54,020 nucleotides of DNA from Paraburkholderia bannensis NBRC 103871 (lineage in GTDB: Bacteria; Pseudomonadota; Gammaproteobacteria; Burkholderiales; Burkholderiaceae): assembly GCF_000685015.1 (NCBI RefSeq), contig NZ_BAYA01000040.1, positions 1 through 54,020 on the forward strand, in the 5' to 3' direction. Made by a program: the position numbers and the translations under genes. Below the pieces are notes generated by a model that saw nothing but the letters and a program-made list of their open reading frames with translations, did not search any database and had not been told where the DNA came from. Numbering within the stretch: position 1 is the first letter of the stretch; every line of letters begins with the position of its first letter. Positions 1 to 9,249 of this stretch are shown piece after piece.

Positions 1-430
1 CGGGGAACGGCTTGCCTTCGGCAATTTCCTTGCAGGTGTAATCGAATTCTTCGCGGCAGACGAAATCGATTGCCTCGGTCGCCGTCAGCGAGTTATGCGG
101 ATCGACCATCACCTTCGCGCCCACCATGCCCACGAGCAGCGACGGCTTGCGCTTTTTCAGGTCTTCGGCAAAGAGCGCATCGGTCGGGAACGACGGCGTG
201 CTCGTGTGGATGATGACGAGGTCATAGTCCATCGCGATCTTCAGCGTCTCTTCGACGCCGATGCCGTCGGCGGGTGCGTCGAGCACGCGGCTTTCGGGCA
301 CGAGCGCTGCGGGCTGCGCAAGCCAGGTCGGATACCAGAACGAGCGGATCTCGCGCTTCGCCTGGTAGCGCGAACCCGCGCCACCGTCGAAGCCGTCATA
401 GGACGGGGCCTGCAAAAACAGCGTTTTCAT
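1..430 (-). CDS. hpnJ: Hopanoid biosynthesis radical SAM protein HpnJ (5' part, runs off left edge)
   Basis: The reverse strand gives an open frame that starts at an ATG at 428-430 and runs off the window, so only the first ~143 residues are present. The N-terminus (MKTLFLQAPSYDGFDGGAGS, followed by a YQAKREI and FWYPTWLAQPAALV run) is what I recall for HpnJ, the cobalamin-binding radical SAM enzyme of bacteriohopanepolyol side-chain formation. The visible part corresponds to the B12-binding domain (DYDLVIIHTSTPSF, GMVGAKVMVDP). The radical SAM CxxxCxxC domain would lie outside the window. It would act in the cytoplasm on membrane hopanoids. The 340 bases upstream contain no other gene on this strand, so it may be the first gene of a hopanoid operon running leftward. 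Confidence 0.85.
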   Translation of the reverse strand, partial: MKTLFLQAPSYDGFDGGAGSRYQAKREIRSFWYPTWLAQPAALVPESRVLDAPADGIGVEETLKIAMDYDLVIIHTSTPSFPTDALFAEDLKKRKPSLLVGMVGAKVMVDPHNSLTATEAIDFVCREEFDYTCKEIAEGKPFP

Positions 431-770
431 GTCGTCGATACTGCCGCGAGGATGCGCGGACTTACGCCTAAAGGTGGGTTCCAGACCGGACAGCCGCAGC
501 GAAATCTTCCAGACGCGTTTCAATCCGCATGCAATCCACTTTCCAAAAAGACCATGCGTTACAAGGCAATGGCCCCCTTGGCGCTCAAGCGTACGGACGC
601 AGCCTGAAGGGAACCTTAGCTCATGGAACGAGAAACCGCGGAATCGGTTACTGCGCATTACGGCCACGCGGATTCCACGCCCCTAACCCTCTAGTTTCTT
701 CGATGAATATGACAAACGCAGATGCCCAAACCGGATCGCCGATTTGCGCGCGAATCTGCGAATCCGTGCA
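431..770. other. Intergenic stretch between hpnJ and the small lipoprotein gene
   Basis: About 340 bases lie upstream of hpnJ and downstream of the 65-residue lipoprotein gene. I see no convincing coding frame, hairpin terminator or -35/-10 pair. It should hold the hpnJ promoter, but I cannot place it. The open frames crossing this stretch have no ribosome binding site and no recognisable protein. Confidence 0.5.
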
Positions 771-968
771 TCACCAGCCCGGCCCGTGATCCTGGCAAGC
801 CAGCAGGCAGCCCAGCGCCGACACCGTCCCCACGACGCCAACCCCGGCGCCCAGTGCGATATTTTCAAGCGTGGTCGAACAGCCCTGGAGCGACAGGGCG
901 CCAGCGAGCGCGAGGCCCAGCATAGAGCGATTCAACGCACGCCTGATGGATGAATAATGTTTTGACAT
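771..968 (-). CDS. Small lipoprotein, 65 residues
   Basis: Predicted short lipoprotein of unknown function. Residues 1-30 form a type II signal peptide: basic start (MSKHYSSIRRALNR), hydrophobic core, then a lipobox LQGC with Cys30 as the lipidated residue. The mature part is only ~36 residues and contains a glycine-rich hydrophobic segment (ALGAGVGVVGTVSALG) and two more cysteines, so it may insert into or lie on a membrane. The start is well supported by a strong ribosome binding site (GAGGAGGTGA) about 6 bases upstream of the ATG. It is not in an obvious operon: hpnJ lies downstream after a gap and the mdt operon is divergent. It resembles small entericidin-like or osmotically induced lipoproteins in size only; I would not assign it to a family. 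Confidence 0.75.
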   Translation of the reverse strand: MSKHYSSIRRALNRSMLGLALAGALSLQGCSTTLENIALGAGVGVVGTVSALGCLLACQDHGPGW

Positions 969-1428
969 GTTCCGGTCACCTCCTCAGATCCTTCGCTGCC
1001 ATGAGGACGTGAGCATAGCGACCGGATACGGATGCGATGCCCGGAGCTAAGTCCGGCAAATCGAATCCCTTACAAGCTATTTCACGAGATTCGCTCGCTG
1101 CACATTTAAAGTATTTTCGGGCGCTTGTAACACGCTAAAACCTTTCAATTAACCTACGTTTCGAAATTAGCGCTCGATTTGGTTAGACTGCATATCTCAG
1201 GCTCTCGCGATCCGGCATGCATAACGGCATGCATAAGGGACTCGCGCAGCGACTGCACACAACAACCATGAGAATTCGTATGCGAACCGACGACACCCGG
1301 TACGGCGCCTGCGCGGCCCGCCTGCCGCGCGCCCCACACGGCCCCTGCTGGCGCACGCGTGCGTGCGCAGCGCAAAGCACTGGCACGAGCGGCCTCGTCG
1401 GCCTCGATATTGGCTCTGGGAGACTGGC
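969..1428. other. Divergent intergenic region upstream of the mdt efflux operon
   Basis: About 460 bases separate the small lipoprotein gene (leftward) from mdtA (rightward), so promoters for both should lie here. The part around 1060-1210 is visibly AT-richer than its surroundings, as expected of a promoter region. An exact tandem 12-base repeat lies at 1213-1236 (separate entry). No regulator gene is adjacent. I could not fix a -35/-10 pair with confidence. Confidence 0.5.
1213..1236. repeat. Exact tandem repeat of a 12-mer upstream of mdtA
   Basis: The 12-mer CGGCATGCATAA occurs twice in direct tandem with no spacer, 193 bases before the mdtA start. Each copy contains overlapping palindromes (GCATGC and ATGCAT), so it could be a paired regulator site. 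Function is not known. Confidence 0.7.
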
Positions 1429-2760
1429 ATGAGCGACACGCCCAACCACCTGCCCCCCTCATCCACGCCGCCCAGGCCGCCCGTGCCGGTCACGCCGCCT
1501 CCGCCCAGCCCGCCGCCGCGCAAGCGCAGCGGTCGTGGCCGCTGGATCCTGCTCGCGCTGATCGTGCTGCTGATCGTTTTCGTGGTCTTCCACATATTGC
1601 ACCGCCAAAAACCCGCGCGCGGTGCGGCGCCGCAGGTCGTGACGGTCGCGCCGGCCACGCTCGGTTCGATGCCCGTGACGCTCGATGCGCTTGGCACCGT
1701 CACGCCGGTCGCCACCGTCACGGTGCTGCCGCAACTGAGTGGCTATCTCACGGAAGTCGGCTATCGCGAAGGTCAGGACGTCGTCAAAGGCCAGTTCCTT
1801 GCGCAGATCGATCCGCGCCAGTACGAGATCAGCAAGGAGCAGGCCGAGGCGCAACTCGCCAAGGATCGCGCCTCGCTCGCCCAGGCACGCGCCGACCTCG
1901 AACGCTATGCGCAACTGAACGAGAAGAAGTCGATCGCCGAGCAGACCTATAGCGACCAGAAGTTCCTCGTCGCGCAGGACGAGGCGGCCGTGAAGTCCGA
2001 CCTCGCCAACATCAAGCAATACGAACTCGACCTGATCTATTGCCGCATCACCGCACCCGTTTCGGGCCGCGTGGGTCTGCGCCTGGTCGATCCGGGCAAT
2101 TACGTGACGGCGTCCAGCTCGACGGGGATTGCCGTCATCACGACGATCAAGCCCACCACCGTGCAGTTCACGGTGCCGCAGAACGCGCTGTCGGACGTGC
2201 TGCAACGCGTCAATGCCGGTGCGAAGCTGCCGATCACCATTTTTAACAGCGAGAACACGAAGCAACTGGCGACCGGCACGCTCTACGCGATCAGCAACCA
2301 GATGGCCACGGCCACCGGCACGGTCACGCTGCGCGCGAGCGTCCCCAACGACGACGAGGCGCTGTTCCCCAACGAATTCGTCAATGTGCGCCTGCTCGTG
2401 GACACGATGCAGAACGCCGTCCTGGTGCCCACGCCCGCCGTGCAGTCGGGCGCGCCTGGCGACTACGTGTATCTCGTGAACGCCGACAACACCGTCTCCG
2501 TCCACAAGGTCACGCTCGGCCCGAGCGACGGACAGCACACCGTCGTCAAGAGCGGACTCCAGGCAGGCCAGCGCGTGGTGACCGACGGCCTCGACCGCCT
2601 CAACGACGGCACGAAGATCCAGCCATCGACCGGCAAGCCCGCTGCCGCGAGCGGCGCCAGCGCGGCGCGCATGGGCAATGCCTCGCACGCGCGTGCGGCT
2701 TCCGCGCCTGCGGCAGCGTCCGCGGATTCGAGCGCATCCGCGGCCTCCGACGCCTCCTGA
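1429..2760 (+). CDS. mdtA: RND efflux periplasmic adaptor, MdtA family
   Basis: 443-residue membrane fusion protein of a tripartite RND pump. It links the inner-membrane MdtBC exporter to the outer-membrane channel encoded downstream. Residues 1-38 are a proline-rich cytoplasmic leader ending in a basic RKRSGRGR run, followed by one transmembrane helix (~39-57). The barrel-sandwich/lipoyl halves flank a coiled-coil hairpin (~125-195; QAEAQLAKDRASLAQARADL and ITAPVSGRVG), then beta-barrel and membrane-proximal domains. The last ~40 residues are Ala/Ser-rich and look disordered. I chose ATG 1429 because GGAG lies just before it and the protein then begins MSDTPNHLPP; a longer in-frame ATG at 1363 has no such site. 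First gene of an mdtA-mdtB-mdtC-oprM operon; 19 bases to mdtB. Confidence 0.92.
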   Translation: MSDTPNHLPPSSTPPRPPVPVTPPPPSPPPRKRSGRGRWILLALIVLLIVFVVFHILHRQKPARGAAPQVVTVAPATLGSMPVTLDALGTVTPVATVTVLPQLSGYLTEVGYREGQDVVKGQFLAQIDPRQYEISKEQAEAQLAKDRASLAQARADLERYAQLNEKKSIAEQTYSDQKFLVAQDEAAVKSDLANIKQYELDLIYCRITAPVSGRVGLRLVDPGNYVTASSSTGIAVITTIKPTTVQFTVPQNALSDVLQRVNAGAKLPITIFNSENTKQLATGTLYAISNQMATATGTVTLRASVPNDDEALFPNEFVNVRLLVDTMQNAVLVPTPAVQSGAPGDYVYLVNADNTVSVHKVTLGPSDGQHTVVKSGLQAGQRVVTDGLDRLNDGTKIQPSTGKPAAASGASAARMGNASHARAASAPAAASADSSASAASDAS

Positions 2761-2779
2761 TCCCACGCCTTAAGCGCCG

Positions 2780-5700
2780 ATGAATATTTCGCGTCTTTTC
2801 ATTCTGCGGCCCGTCGCGACATCGTTGCTGATGATCGCGATGGTGCTGGTCGGGCTCGTGGCGATGAAGTTCCTGCCCGTGTCGTCGCTGCCCTCCGTCG
2901 ATTACCCGACGATCCAGGTGCAGACCTTCTACCCCGGCGCCAGCCCGAGCGTCATGGCGACCACGGTGACCGCGCCACTCGAAGTGCAGCTCGGCGAGAT
3001 CCCGGGCCTGCAGCAGATGGTCTCGTACAGCTCCGAGGGCGCGTCGGTCATCACGCTGCAATTCGATCTCTCGCTCAATCTGGACGTCGCCGAGCAGAAC
3101 GTGCAGCAGGCCATCAACGCCGCCAACAGCTTCCTGCCGAGCGGCCTGCCCGCGCCGCCGACCTACGCCAAGGTCAATCCCGCCGACCAGCCGATCCTCA
3201 CACTCGCGATCACATCGAATTCGATGTCGCTCACGCAGTTGCAGGACGCGGCCAATAACCGGCTCGCCACCAAGATTTCCGAAGTGCCGGGCGTGGGTCT
3301 CGTGAGCACGGCGGGCGGCAACGTGCCGGCCGTGCGCGTGGAAGCCGATCCGCAGAAGCTCGCCGCCTACGGCCTGAATCTGGACGACCTGCGCACGCTG
3401 CTCGCCAACGTGAACGTGAGTGCGCCGAAGGGCAATTTCGACGGCCCCGAGCTCGACTACACGATCAATTCCAACGACCAGATTTCCGATCCCAAGGACT
3501 ACGAAGATACCGTCATCGCCTACCAGAACGGCGCGCCGGTCTTCATGCGCGACGTCGCGCGCGTGTCCACGGCGGCCCAGGACGTGGAGCGCGGCGCCTG
3601 GTACAACAAGCAGCCCGCGATCGTGCTCAACGTGCAGCGCCAGCCGGGCGCGAACGTGATCGCCACGGTCAACCAGATCATGCGCCAGTTGCCGCAGCTT
3701 GAAGCGACGCTGCCCGCCGGCATGAAAGTCACGGTCGTGTCGAACAGCGTGGGCGTGATCCAGGCGTCGGTGCATGACGCCGCGTTCGAACTCGTGCTTG
3801 CCGTCGCGCTGGTGGTGGCGGTGATCTTCGTGTTCCTGCGCAACCTGCCTGCCACCATCATCCCGAGCATCTCCGTGCCGGTTTCGCTAATCGGCACGCT
3901 CGCGATGATGTACGAGCTGGGTTACTCGATCGACAATCTCTCGCTGATGGCGCTCATCATCGCCACGGGCTTCGTGGTGGACGACTCGATCGTGATGATC
4001 GAGAACGTCGTGCGCTACCTGGAGGAAGGCGAAAAGCCCTTGCAGGCAGCGCTAAAAGGCGCGGGGCAGATCGGCTTCACGATTCTCTCGCTGACGATCT
4101 CGCTGATCGCCGTGCTGATCCCGCTGCTGTTCATGGGCGGCGTGATCGGGCGTCTCTTCAGCGAATTCGCCGTCACGCTCGCAGTGACGATCGTGCTGTC
4201 GGCCGTCGTGTCGCTGACCGTCGTGCCGATGATGTGCGCGCGTATCCTGCGCGCCCAGGCCGAGCGCCACCCCAGCCGCTTCGAGCGCATCAGCGAAGGC
4301 CTGTTCAACAAGACGCTGAACGCCTATGAACGCGGCCTGCGCTGGGTGCTCGATCACCAGGCGCTCACGCTCATTGTTTTCGTGGTGACCGTCGCGCTCA
4401 CGGGCCTCTTGTATGTCGTGATTCCCAAGGGCCTCTTCCCCGTGCAGGACGTGGGCGTGATCCAGGCCATCAGCGTGGCCGACAATTCGGTGTCGTACCA
4501 GGCGATGGTGCGCCGTCAATCCGCGCTCGCCGAAGAAATCCTCAAGGATCCCGATGTTGTTTCGCTCACCTCTTACGTGGGCATCGACGGCATCAACAAC
4601 ACGCTGAACAACGGGCGTTTCCTCATCAACCTGAAGCCGCACGACGACCGCTCCGGCAGCGCCGAGGAAATCGCGCGACGTATCCAGCAGTCGGCGTCGA
4701 AAGTCGCGGGCGTGCGTCTTTACCTGCAACCCGAGCAAGACCTGACGCTCGATACGACGGTGTCGCCCAACCAGTACAACTTCGTGTTGCGCGGGCCGAA
4801 CCAGCAGGCCTTCAATCAGTACGTGCCCGCGCTGATCGCGAAGATGAAGCAGATCCCGTCGATCGCCGACGTGACCAGCGACCTGAACACCGACGGCCTG
4901 TCCGTCAACGTGCAGGTGAACCGCCAGCTTGCGGCGCGTTACGGCATCACGGCGGCGACCATCGACAACGCGCTTTACGACGCATTGGGCCAGCGCATCG
5001 TCTCCACGATCTTCCAGCAGTCCGACCAGTACCGCGTGATCCTGGTGGCGAAACCCGAGTCGCTGCCGACCGTCGACTCGATCGGCGACATCTATCTGCC
5101 GAGCCAGACCGCCAGCTCCGGCCAGGTGCCGCTCAAGGGGATTGCGACCATCAGCATCACGCGCTCGCCGCTGACGATCAGCCACCTCGCGCAGTTCCCT
5201 TCGGTGACGATCTCGTTCAATCTCGCCGATGGCGCGTCGCTTTCCGCCGCCGTGCGCGACATCCGCAAGGCGGAAGCGGACGTCAAGCTGCCGCCGTCGA
5301 TCACATCGTCGTTCCAGGGCGCGGCGCAGGCGTTCGAGGACTCGCTGTCTTCTGAGGTCTATCTGCTGATCGCCGCCCTCGTGGCCGTCTATATCGTGCT
5401 GGGGGTGCTGTACGAAAGCTACGTGCATCCGGTGACGATTCTCTCGACGCTGCCGTCCGCGGGGATTGGCGCGCTGCTTGCGCTGATGATCGCCGGCAAG
5501 GATCTCGACGTGATCGGCATTATCGGCATCGTGCTGCTGATCGGCATTGTCAAGAAGAACGCCATCATGATGGTGGACTTCGCGCTCGAAGCCGAACGCG
5601 TGCACGGCAAGCCGCCGCGCGAGGCGATTTTCGAAGCGTCGCTGCTGCGCTTCCGCCCGATCCTGATGACCACGCTCGCGGCCATGCTCGGCGCGCTGCC

Positions 5701-5938
5701 GATGCTGCTGGGCACCGGCACGGGTTCCGAGCTGCGCCGCCCGCTGGGTCTTGCGATCATCGGCGGCCTCACGCTTTCGCAGATGCTCACGCTGTTCACG
5801 ACGCCGGTGATCTATCTGTGCTTCGACCGCCTTGCGATCCGTTTTGGCCGCAAGAACAAGCCGGAAGACGACAGCGACGCCGATGCCGATGGCCCGCATG
5901 AGCCGCCGCGCACGCCCGCGCCCGAGGGCACGCCGTGA
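2780..5938 (+). CDS. mdtB: RND multidrug efflux transporter, MdtB family
   Basis: 1052-residue inner-membrane RND pump subunit driven by proton entry. It shows the family layout: a first helix after MNISRLFILRPVATSLL, a large periplasmic porter loop, helices 2-6, a second periplasmic loop, and helices 8-12. The helix-4 proton-relay motif GFVVDDSIVMIENV is near residue 400, and GIVLLIGIVKKNAIMMVDFA is near residue 920. Length is close to E. coli MdtB (1040). In E. coli MdtB and MdtC form a mixed trimer, and the co-encoded MdtC homologue here suggests the same. The TGA stop overlaps the GTG start of mdtC by four bases (GTGA), pointing to translational coupling. Substrates cannot be read from sequence; bile salts, novobiocin and similar compounds are known for the E. 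coli complex. Confidence 0.93.
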   Translation: MNISRLFILRPVATSLLMIAMVLVGLVAMKFLPVSSLPSVDYPTIQVQTFYPGASPSVMATTVTAPLEVQLGEIPGLQQMVSYSSEGASVITLQFDLSLNLDVAEQNVQQAINAANSFLPSGLPAPPTYAKVNPADQPILTLAITSNSMSLTQLQDAANNRLATKISEVPGVGLVSTAGGNVPAVRVEADPQKLAAYGLNLDDLRTLLANVNVSAPKGNFDGPELDYTINSNDQISDPKDYEDTVIAYQNGAPVFMRDVARVSTAAQDVERGAWYNKQPAIVLNVQRQPGANVIATVNQIMRQLPQLEATLPAGMKVTVVSNSVGVIQASVHDAAFELVLAVALVVAVIFVFLRNLPATIIPSISVPVSLIGTLAMMYELGYSIDNLSLMALIIATGFVVDDSIVMIENVVRYLEEGEKPLQAALKGAGQIGFTILSLTISLIAVLIPLLFMGGVIGRLFSEFAVTLAVTIVLSAVVSLTVVPMMCARILRAQAERHPSRFERISEGLFNKTLNAYERGLRWVLDHQALTLIVFVVTVALTGLLYVVIPKGLFPVQDVGVIQAISVADNSVSYQAMVRRQSALAEEILKDPDVVSLTSYVGIDGINNTLNNGRFLINLKPHDDRSGSAEEIARRIQQSASKVAGVRLYLQPEQDLTLDTTVSPNQYNFVLRGPNQQAFNQYVPALIAKMKQIPSIADVTSDLNTDGLSVNVQVNRQLAARYGITAATIDNALYDALGQRIVSTIFQQSDQYRVILVAKPESLPTVDSIGDIYLPSQTASSGQVPLKGIATISITRSPLTISHLAQFPSVTISFNLADGASLSAAVRDIRKAEADVKLPPSITSSFQGAAQAFEDSLSSEVYLLIAALVAVYIVLGVLYESYVHPVTILSTLPSAGIGALLALMIAGKDLDVIGIIGIVLLIGIVKKNAIMMVDFALEAERVHGKPPREAIFEASLLRFRPILMTTLAAMLGALPMLLGTGTGSELRRPLGLAIIGGLTLSQMLTLFTTPVIYLCFDRLAIRFGRKNKPEDDSDADADGPHEPPRTPAPEGTP

Positions 5939-8900
5939 ACCTCTCGGCGCTCTTTATCCGCAGGCCGGTCGCCACTTCGCTGCTGGCGATCGCGATCCTG
6001 CTCGCTGGCGCGCTGGCGTTTTTCCGGCTGCCGGTCGCGCCGCTGCCCAATATCGCGTACCCCGTGATCGTGGTGCAGGCCAACATGGCGGGCGCGAGTC
6101 CCGAAACCATGGCGTCGACCGTGGCCGAGCCGCTGGAGCGGCGCCTGGGCACTATCGCCGACGTGAGCCAGCTCACCTCGATCAACAACGTGGGATCGTC
6201 GCTGATCGTGATTGTGTTCGGCCTGAACCGCGACATCAACGGCGCGGCGCGCGACGTCGAAGCCGCGATCCAGGCCGCGCGCGCCGACCTGCCGACCACA
6301 TTGCGCAGCAATCCTACCTATCGCCAGTACAACCCCGCGAGTGCGCCGATCATGGTGCTCGCGCTCACCTCGGACACGCTCACCAAGGCACAGCTCTACG
6401 ATTCCGCCGACTCGGTCATCATGCAGCAGCTCTCGCAGGTGGACGGCGTGGGCCAGATTACGCTGGGCGGCGGCGCGTTGCCCTCGGTGCGCGTGGAACT
6501 GGAGCCGGGCAAGCTCAATAGCTACGGCATCGGGCTGGAGGACGTGCGCGCGGCGATTGGCGCGGCCAATGCGAATAGCGCCAAAGGCCACCTCGACCAG
6601 GGCGACCAGCGCTTCGTGGTGACCTCGAACGACCAGATCAGCAACGCCGCGCCCTATCGCGACGTGGTGATCGCCTATCGCGACGGCGCGCCTGTTTATC
6701 TGCGCGACGTGGGCACGGTACGCGACTCCAACGAAAATATCCGCAACGCGGGCCTCTATAACGGCAAGTCTGCCGTGCTGGTGATCGTCTATCCCATGCC
6801 CGGCAGCAACGTCGTGAAGACCGTGCAGCAGATCCAGGCGCGCCTGCCCAACATCGAAGCCGCCCTGCCCGCCACCATCAAGGTGAACGTGGCCGTTGAC
6901 CGCTCGGAGTCCGTGCGCGCGTCCGTCGCCGACACGGAACGCACGCTCTTCATCGCCGTGCTGCTGGTGATCGGCGTGGTGTTCGTGTTCCTGCTCTCGC
7001 CGCGCGCCACGCTGATTCCGGCGGTCGCGCTGCCGCTGTCGATCGTCGGCACGTTCGGGCCGATGTACCTGCTCGGCTACAGCATTGATTCGCTCTCGCT
7101 GATGGCGCTCACCATCGGCACCGGCTTCGTGGTGGACGACGCCGTGGTGGTGCTGGAAAACATCGTGCGCCATATGGAAGCCGGACTCGACCCGAAGGAA
7201 GCCGCGCTGCGCGGTGCGGGCGAAGTGGGCTTCACGGTGCTGTCGATGAGCCTTTCGCTGATCGCCGTGTTCCTGCCGATCCTGCTGATGCCGGGCATCG
7301 TCGGCCTGCTGTTTCATGAGTTCGCGATGACGCTGTCCATCGCCATCGTGATCTCGCTGATCGTCTCGCTCACGGTCACGCCCACGATGTGCGCCTACGT
7401 GCTCAAGCGCGAGCGCGAAAAACACGAGCCGTCGCGCGCCGCCGTTTGGATCGAGGCGCAGTTCGAGCGCTTCAAGCAGTTCTATTCGCGCACGCTCGAC
7501 GTCGCGCTCAATCATGCGCGCCTCACGATCTTCATTCTGTTCGCGCTGCTGGTCGCCAACGTGTTTCTCGCGCGGCTGCTGTCCGGCACGTTCTTTCCCG
7601 AACAGGACACCGGCATCCTGATCGGCCAGATCGTCGCCGACCAGAGCATCTCCTTCACGGCGATGGAGAAGAAGCTCGCGCAGTTGCAGGAGATCGTGCA
7701 GAAAGATCCCGCCGTGGCGTCGGTCGCAGGCTTCACGGGCGGCCGGGCCTTGAATTCGGCGACGGTCTTTATCGAACTCAAGCCGCTCGCGCAGCGCAAA
7801 CTGTCCGCCACCGAAGTCGTGAACCGGTTGCGGCCCAAGCTCAATGCGGTCTCGGGCGCGCGGCTGTTCCTGCAGGCGCAGCAAGACCTGCAGATTGGCG
7901 GGCGGCAGTCGGCGGCCGAGTATCAGTACACGCTCACGAGCGACGACGCCGATGCGCTTTTCCAATGGACACCTAAACTTGTCGACGAGCTGAACAAGTA
8001 TCACGGCACGCTCACCGACGTGAATTCCGACCTTCAGCAAAACGGCCTGCAGGCCTACGTGACGGTGAACCGCGCGACGGCCAAGCGCTACGGCTTCGAC
8101 CCGAACCAGGTGGACAGTGTGCTTTACGACGCCTTCGGCCAGCGCACGGTGTCGACCATCTACAACCCCATCAACCAGTATTTCGTGGTGATGGAAGTCG
8201 CGCCGCAATACTGGCAGTATCCGCAGTCGTTCGGCCACATCTGGCTGAGCACGGCGGCAGGCAATGCGAGCGGCTCGGCGTCCACCCAGATGTCGGGCAG
8301 CACGGTCTCGGGCATCACTGCCTATACGGCGCAGAGCACCTCGACGACGAGCACGAGCAACACCAACTCGCGCAACGCCAATGCCGTGGCCAACCAGCAG
8401 AACAACTCGATCGCCAACAGCAAGGGCGGCAGTTCGAGCGGCAGCGCGGACAGCACCGCCGCCGAAACCATGGTGCCGATCAGCGCGCTGATGAACTGGA
8501 CGACGGGCCACACGGCCACCCAGGTCAACCACCAGAGCGGCGAAGTGGCGGGCACGATCTCGTTCAACCTGCCGCAGGGCGGCTCGCTATCTGAAGCCGG
8601 CAAAATCATCGAGGAAGCGCAGCGCAATATCGGCATGCCCGCCTCGATCCACGGCGCGTTTGCGGGCGCGGCGCAGGCCTACGCGCAATCGATGGGCACG
8701 GTGCCGCTGCTGATCCTCGCCGCGCTGGCCGTGGTGTATATCGTGCTGGGCGTGCTCTACGAGAACACGATTCACCCGCTCACGATTCTCTCGACGCTGC
8801 CGTCGGCGGGCATTGGCGCCACGCTTGCGATGCTGATTTTCGGCACGCCGTTCTCGGTGATCGCGATGATCGGCATTATTCTGCTGATCGGCATTGTGAA

Positions 8901-9249
8901 GAAGAACGGCATCATGATGGTGGACGTCGCGATCCAGTTGCAGCGCAATGAAGGCCGCAACGCGCGCGACGCGATCCACGAGGCCGCCGTGGTGCGTCTT
9001 CGCCCGATCATGATGACGACGTTCGCGGCCGTGCTGGGCGCGGTGCCGCTCGCGATCGGCATTGGCCAGGGGGCGTCGCTGCGTCAGCCGCTCGGCGTCA
9101 CGGTGATGGGCGGCCTGATCCTGAGCCAGGTGTTCACGCTGTACACGACGCCCGTGATCTATCTGTTCCTCGACCGCCTGCGCGCCCGCCTCGCCCGCCT
9201 GGCCGCGCGCCTGCCCTGGAACCACCAGGCCGATGAGAGCGCATCATGA
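5935..9249 (+). CDS. mdtC: RND multidrug efflux transporter, MdtC family, with a ~73-residue low-complexity insert
   Basis: 1104-residue RND pump subunit expected to pair with MdtB. It shows the N-terminal helix motif (FIRRPVATSLLAIAILLAG), the helix-4 motif GFVVDDAVVVLENIV near residue 400, and the C-terminal GIILLIGIVKKNGIMMVDVA helix. It starts at a GTG that overlaps the mdtB stop by four bases and ends overlapping the next gene by four bases (ATGA). Family members are ~1025 residues. The excess is explained by a Ser/Thr/Asn/Ala-rich segment at about residues 773-845 in the second periplasmic porter region, between the GHIWLSTAAG segment and ETMVPISALMNW. The flanking sequence continues the normal fold, so this is an in-frame insertion and not a frameshift. 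Confidence 0.93.
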   Translation: MNLSALFIRRPVATSLLAIAILLAGALAFFRLPVAPLPNIAYPVIVVQANMAGASPETMASTVAEPLERRLGTIADVSQLTSINNVGSSLIVIVFGLNRDINGAARDVEAAIQAARADLPTTLRSNPTYRQYNPASAPIMVLALTSDTLTKAQLYDSADSVIMQQLSQVDGVGQITLGGGALPSVRVELEPGKLNSYGIGLEDVRAAIGAANANSAKGHLDQGDQRFVVTSNDQISNAAPYRDVVIAYRDGAPVYLRDVGTVRDSNENIRNAGLYNGKSAVLVIVYPMPGSNVVKTVQQIQARLPNIEAALPATIKVNVAVDRSESVRASVADTERTLFIAVLLVIGVVFVFLLSPRATLIPAVALPLSIVGTFGPMYLLGYSIDSLSLMALTIGTGFVVDDAVVVLENIVRHMEAGLDPKEAALRGAGEVGFTVLSMSLSLIAVFLPILLMPGIVGLLFHEFAMTLSIAIVISLIVSLTVTPTMCAYVLKREREKHEPSRAAVWIEAQFERFKQFYSRTLDVALNHARLTIFILFALLVANVFLARLLSGTFFPEQDTGILIGQIVADQSISFTAMEKKLAQLQEIVQKDPAVASVAGFTGGRALNSATVFIELKPLAQRKLSATEVVNRLRPKLNAVSGARLFLQAQQDLQIGGRQSAAEYQYTLTSDDADALFQWTPKLVDELNKYHGTLTDVNSDLQQNGLQAYVTVNRATAKRYGFDPNQVDSVLYDAFGQRTVSTIYNPINQYFVVMEVAPQYWQYPQSFGHIWLSTAAGNASGSASTQMSGSTVSGITAYTAQSTSTTSTSNTNSRNANAVANQQNNSIANSKGGSSSGSADSTAAETMVPISALMNWTTGHTATQVNHQSGEVAGTISFNLPQGGSLSEAGKIIEEAQRNIGMPASIHGAFAGAAQAYAQSMGTVPLLILAALAVVYIVLGVLYENTIHPLTILSTLPSAGIGATLAMLIFGTPFSVIAMIGIILLIGIVKKNGIMMVDVAIQLQRNEGRNARDAIHEAAVVRLRPIMMTTFAAVLGAVPLAIGIGQGASLRQPLGVTVMGGLILSQVFTLYTTPVIYLFLDRLRARLARLAARLPWNHQADESAS

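Noticed and set aside
4052..5899. 615-codon minus-strand frame opposite mdtB
   Set aside because: Same Arg/His/Asp-rich shadow composition over a well-supported RND gene.
5812..8532. 906-codon open frame on the minus strand opposite mdtC
   Set aside because: It mirrors the mdtC coding strand, is extremely rich in Arg/His/Asp, and has no domain pattern. It is a typical high-GC shadow.
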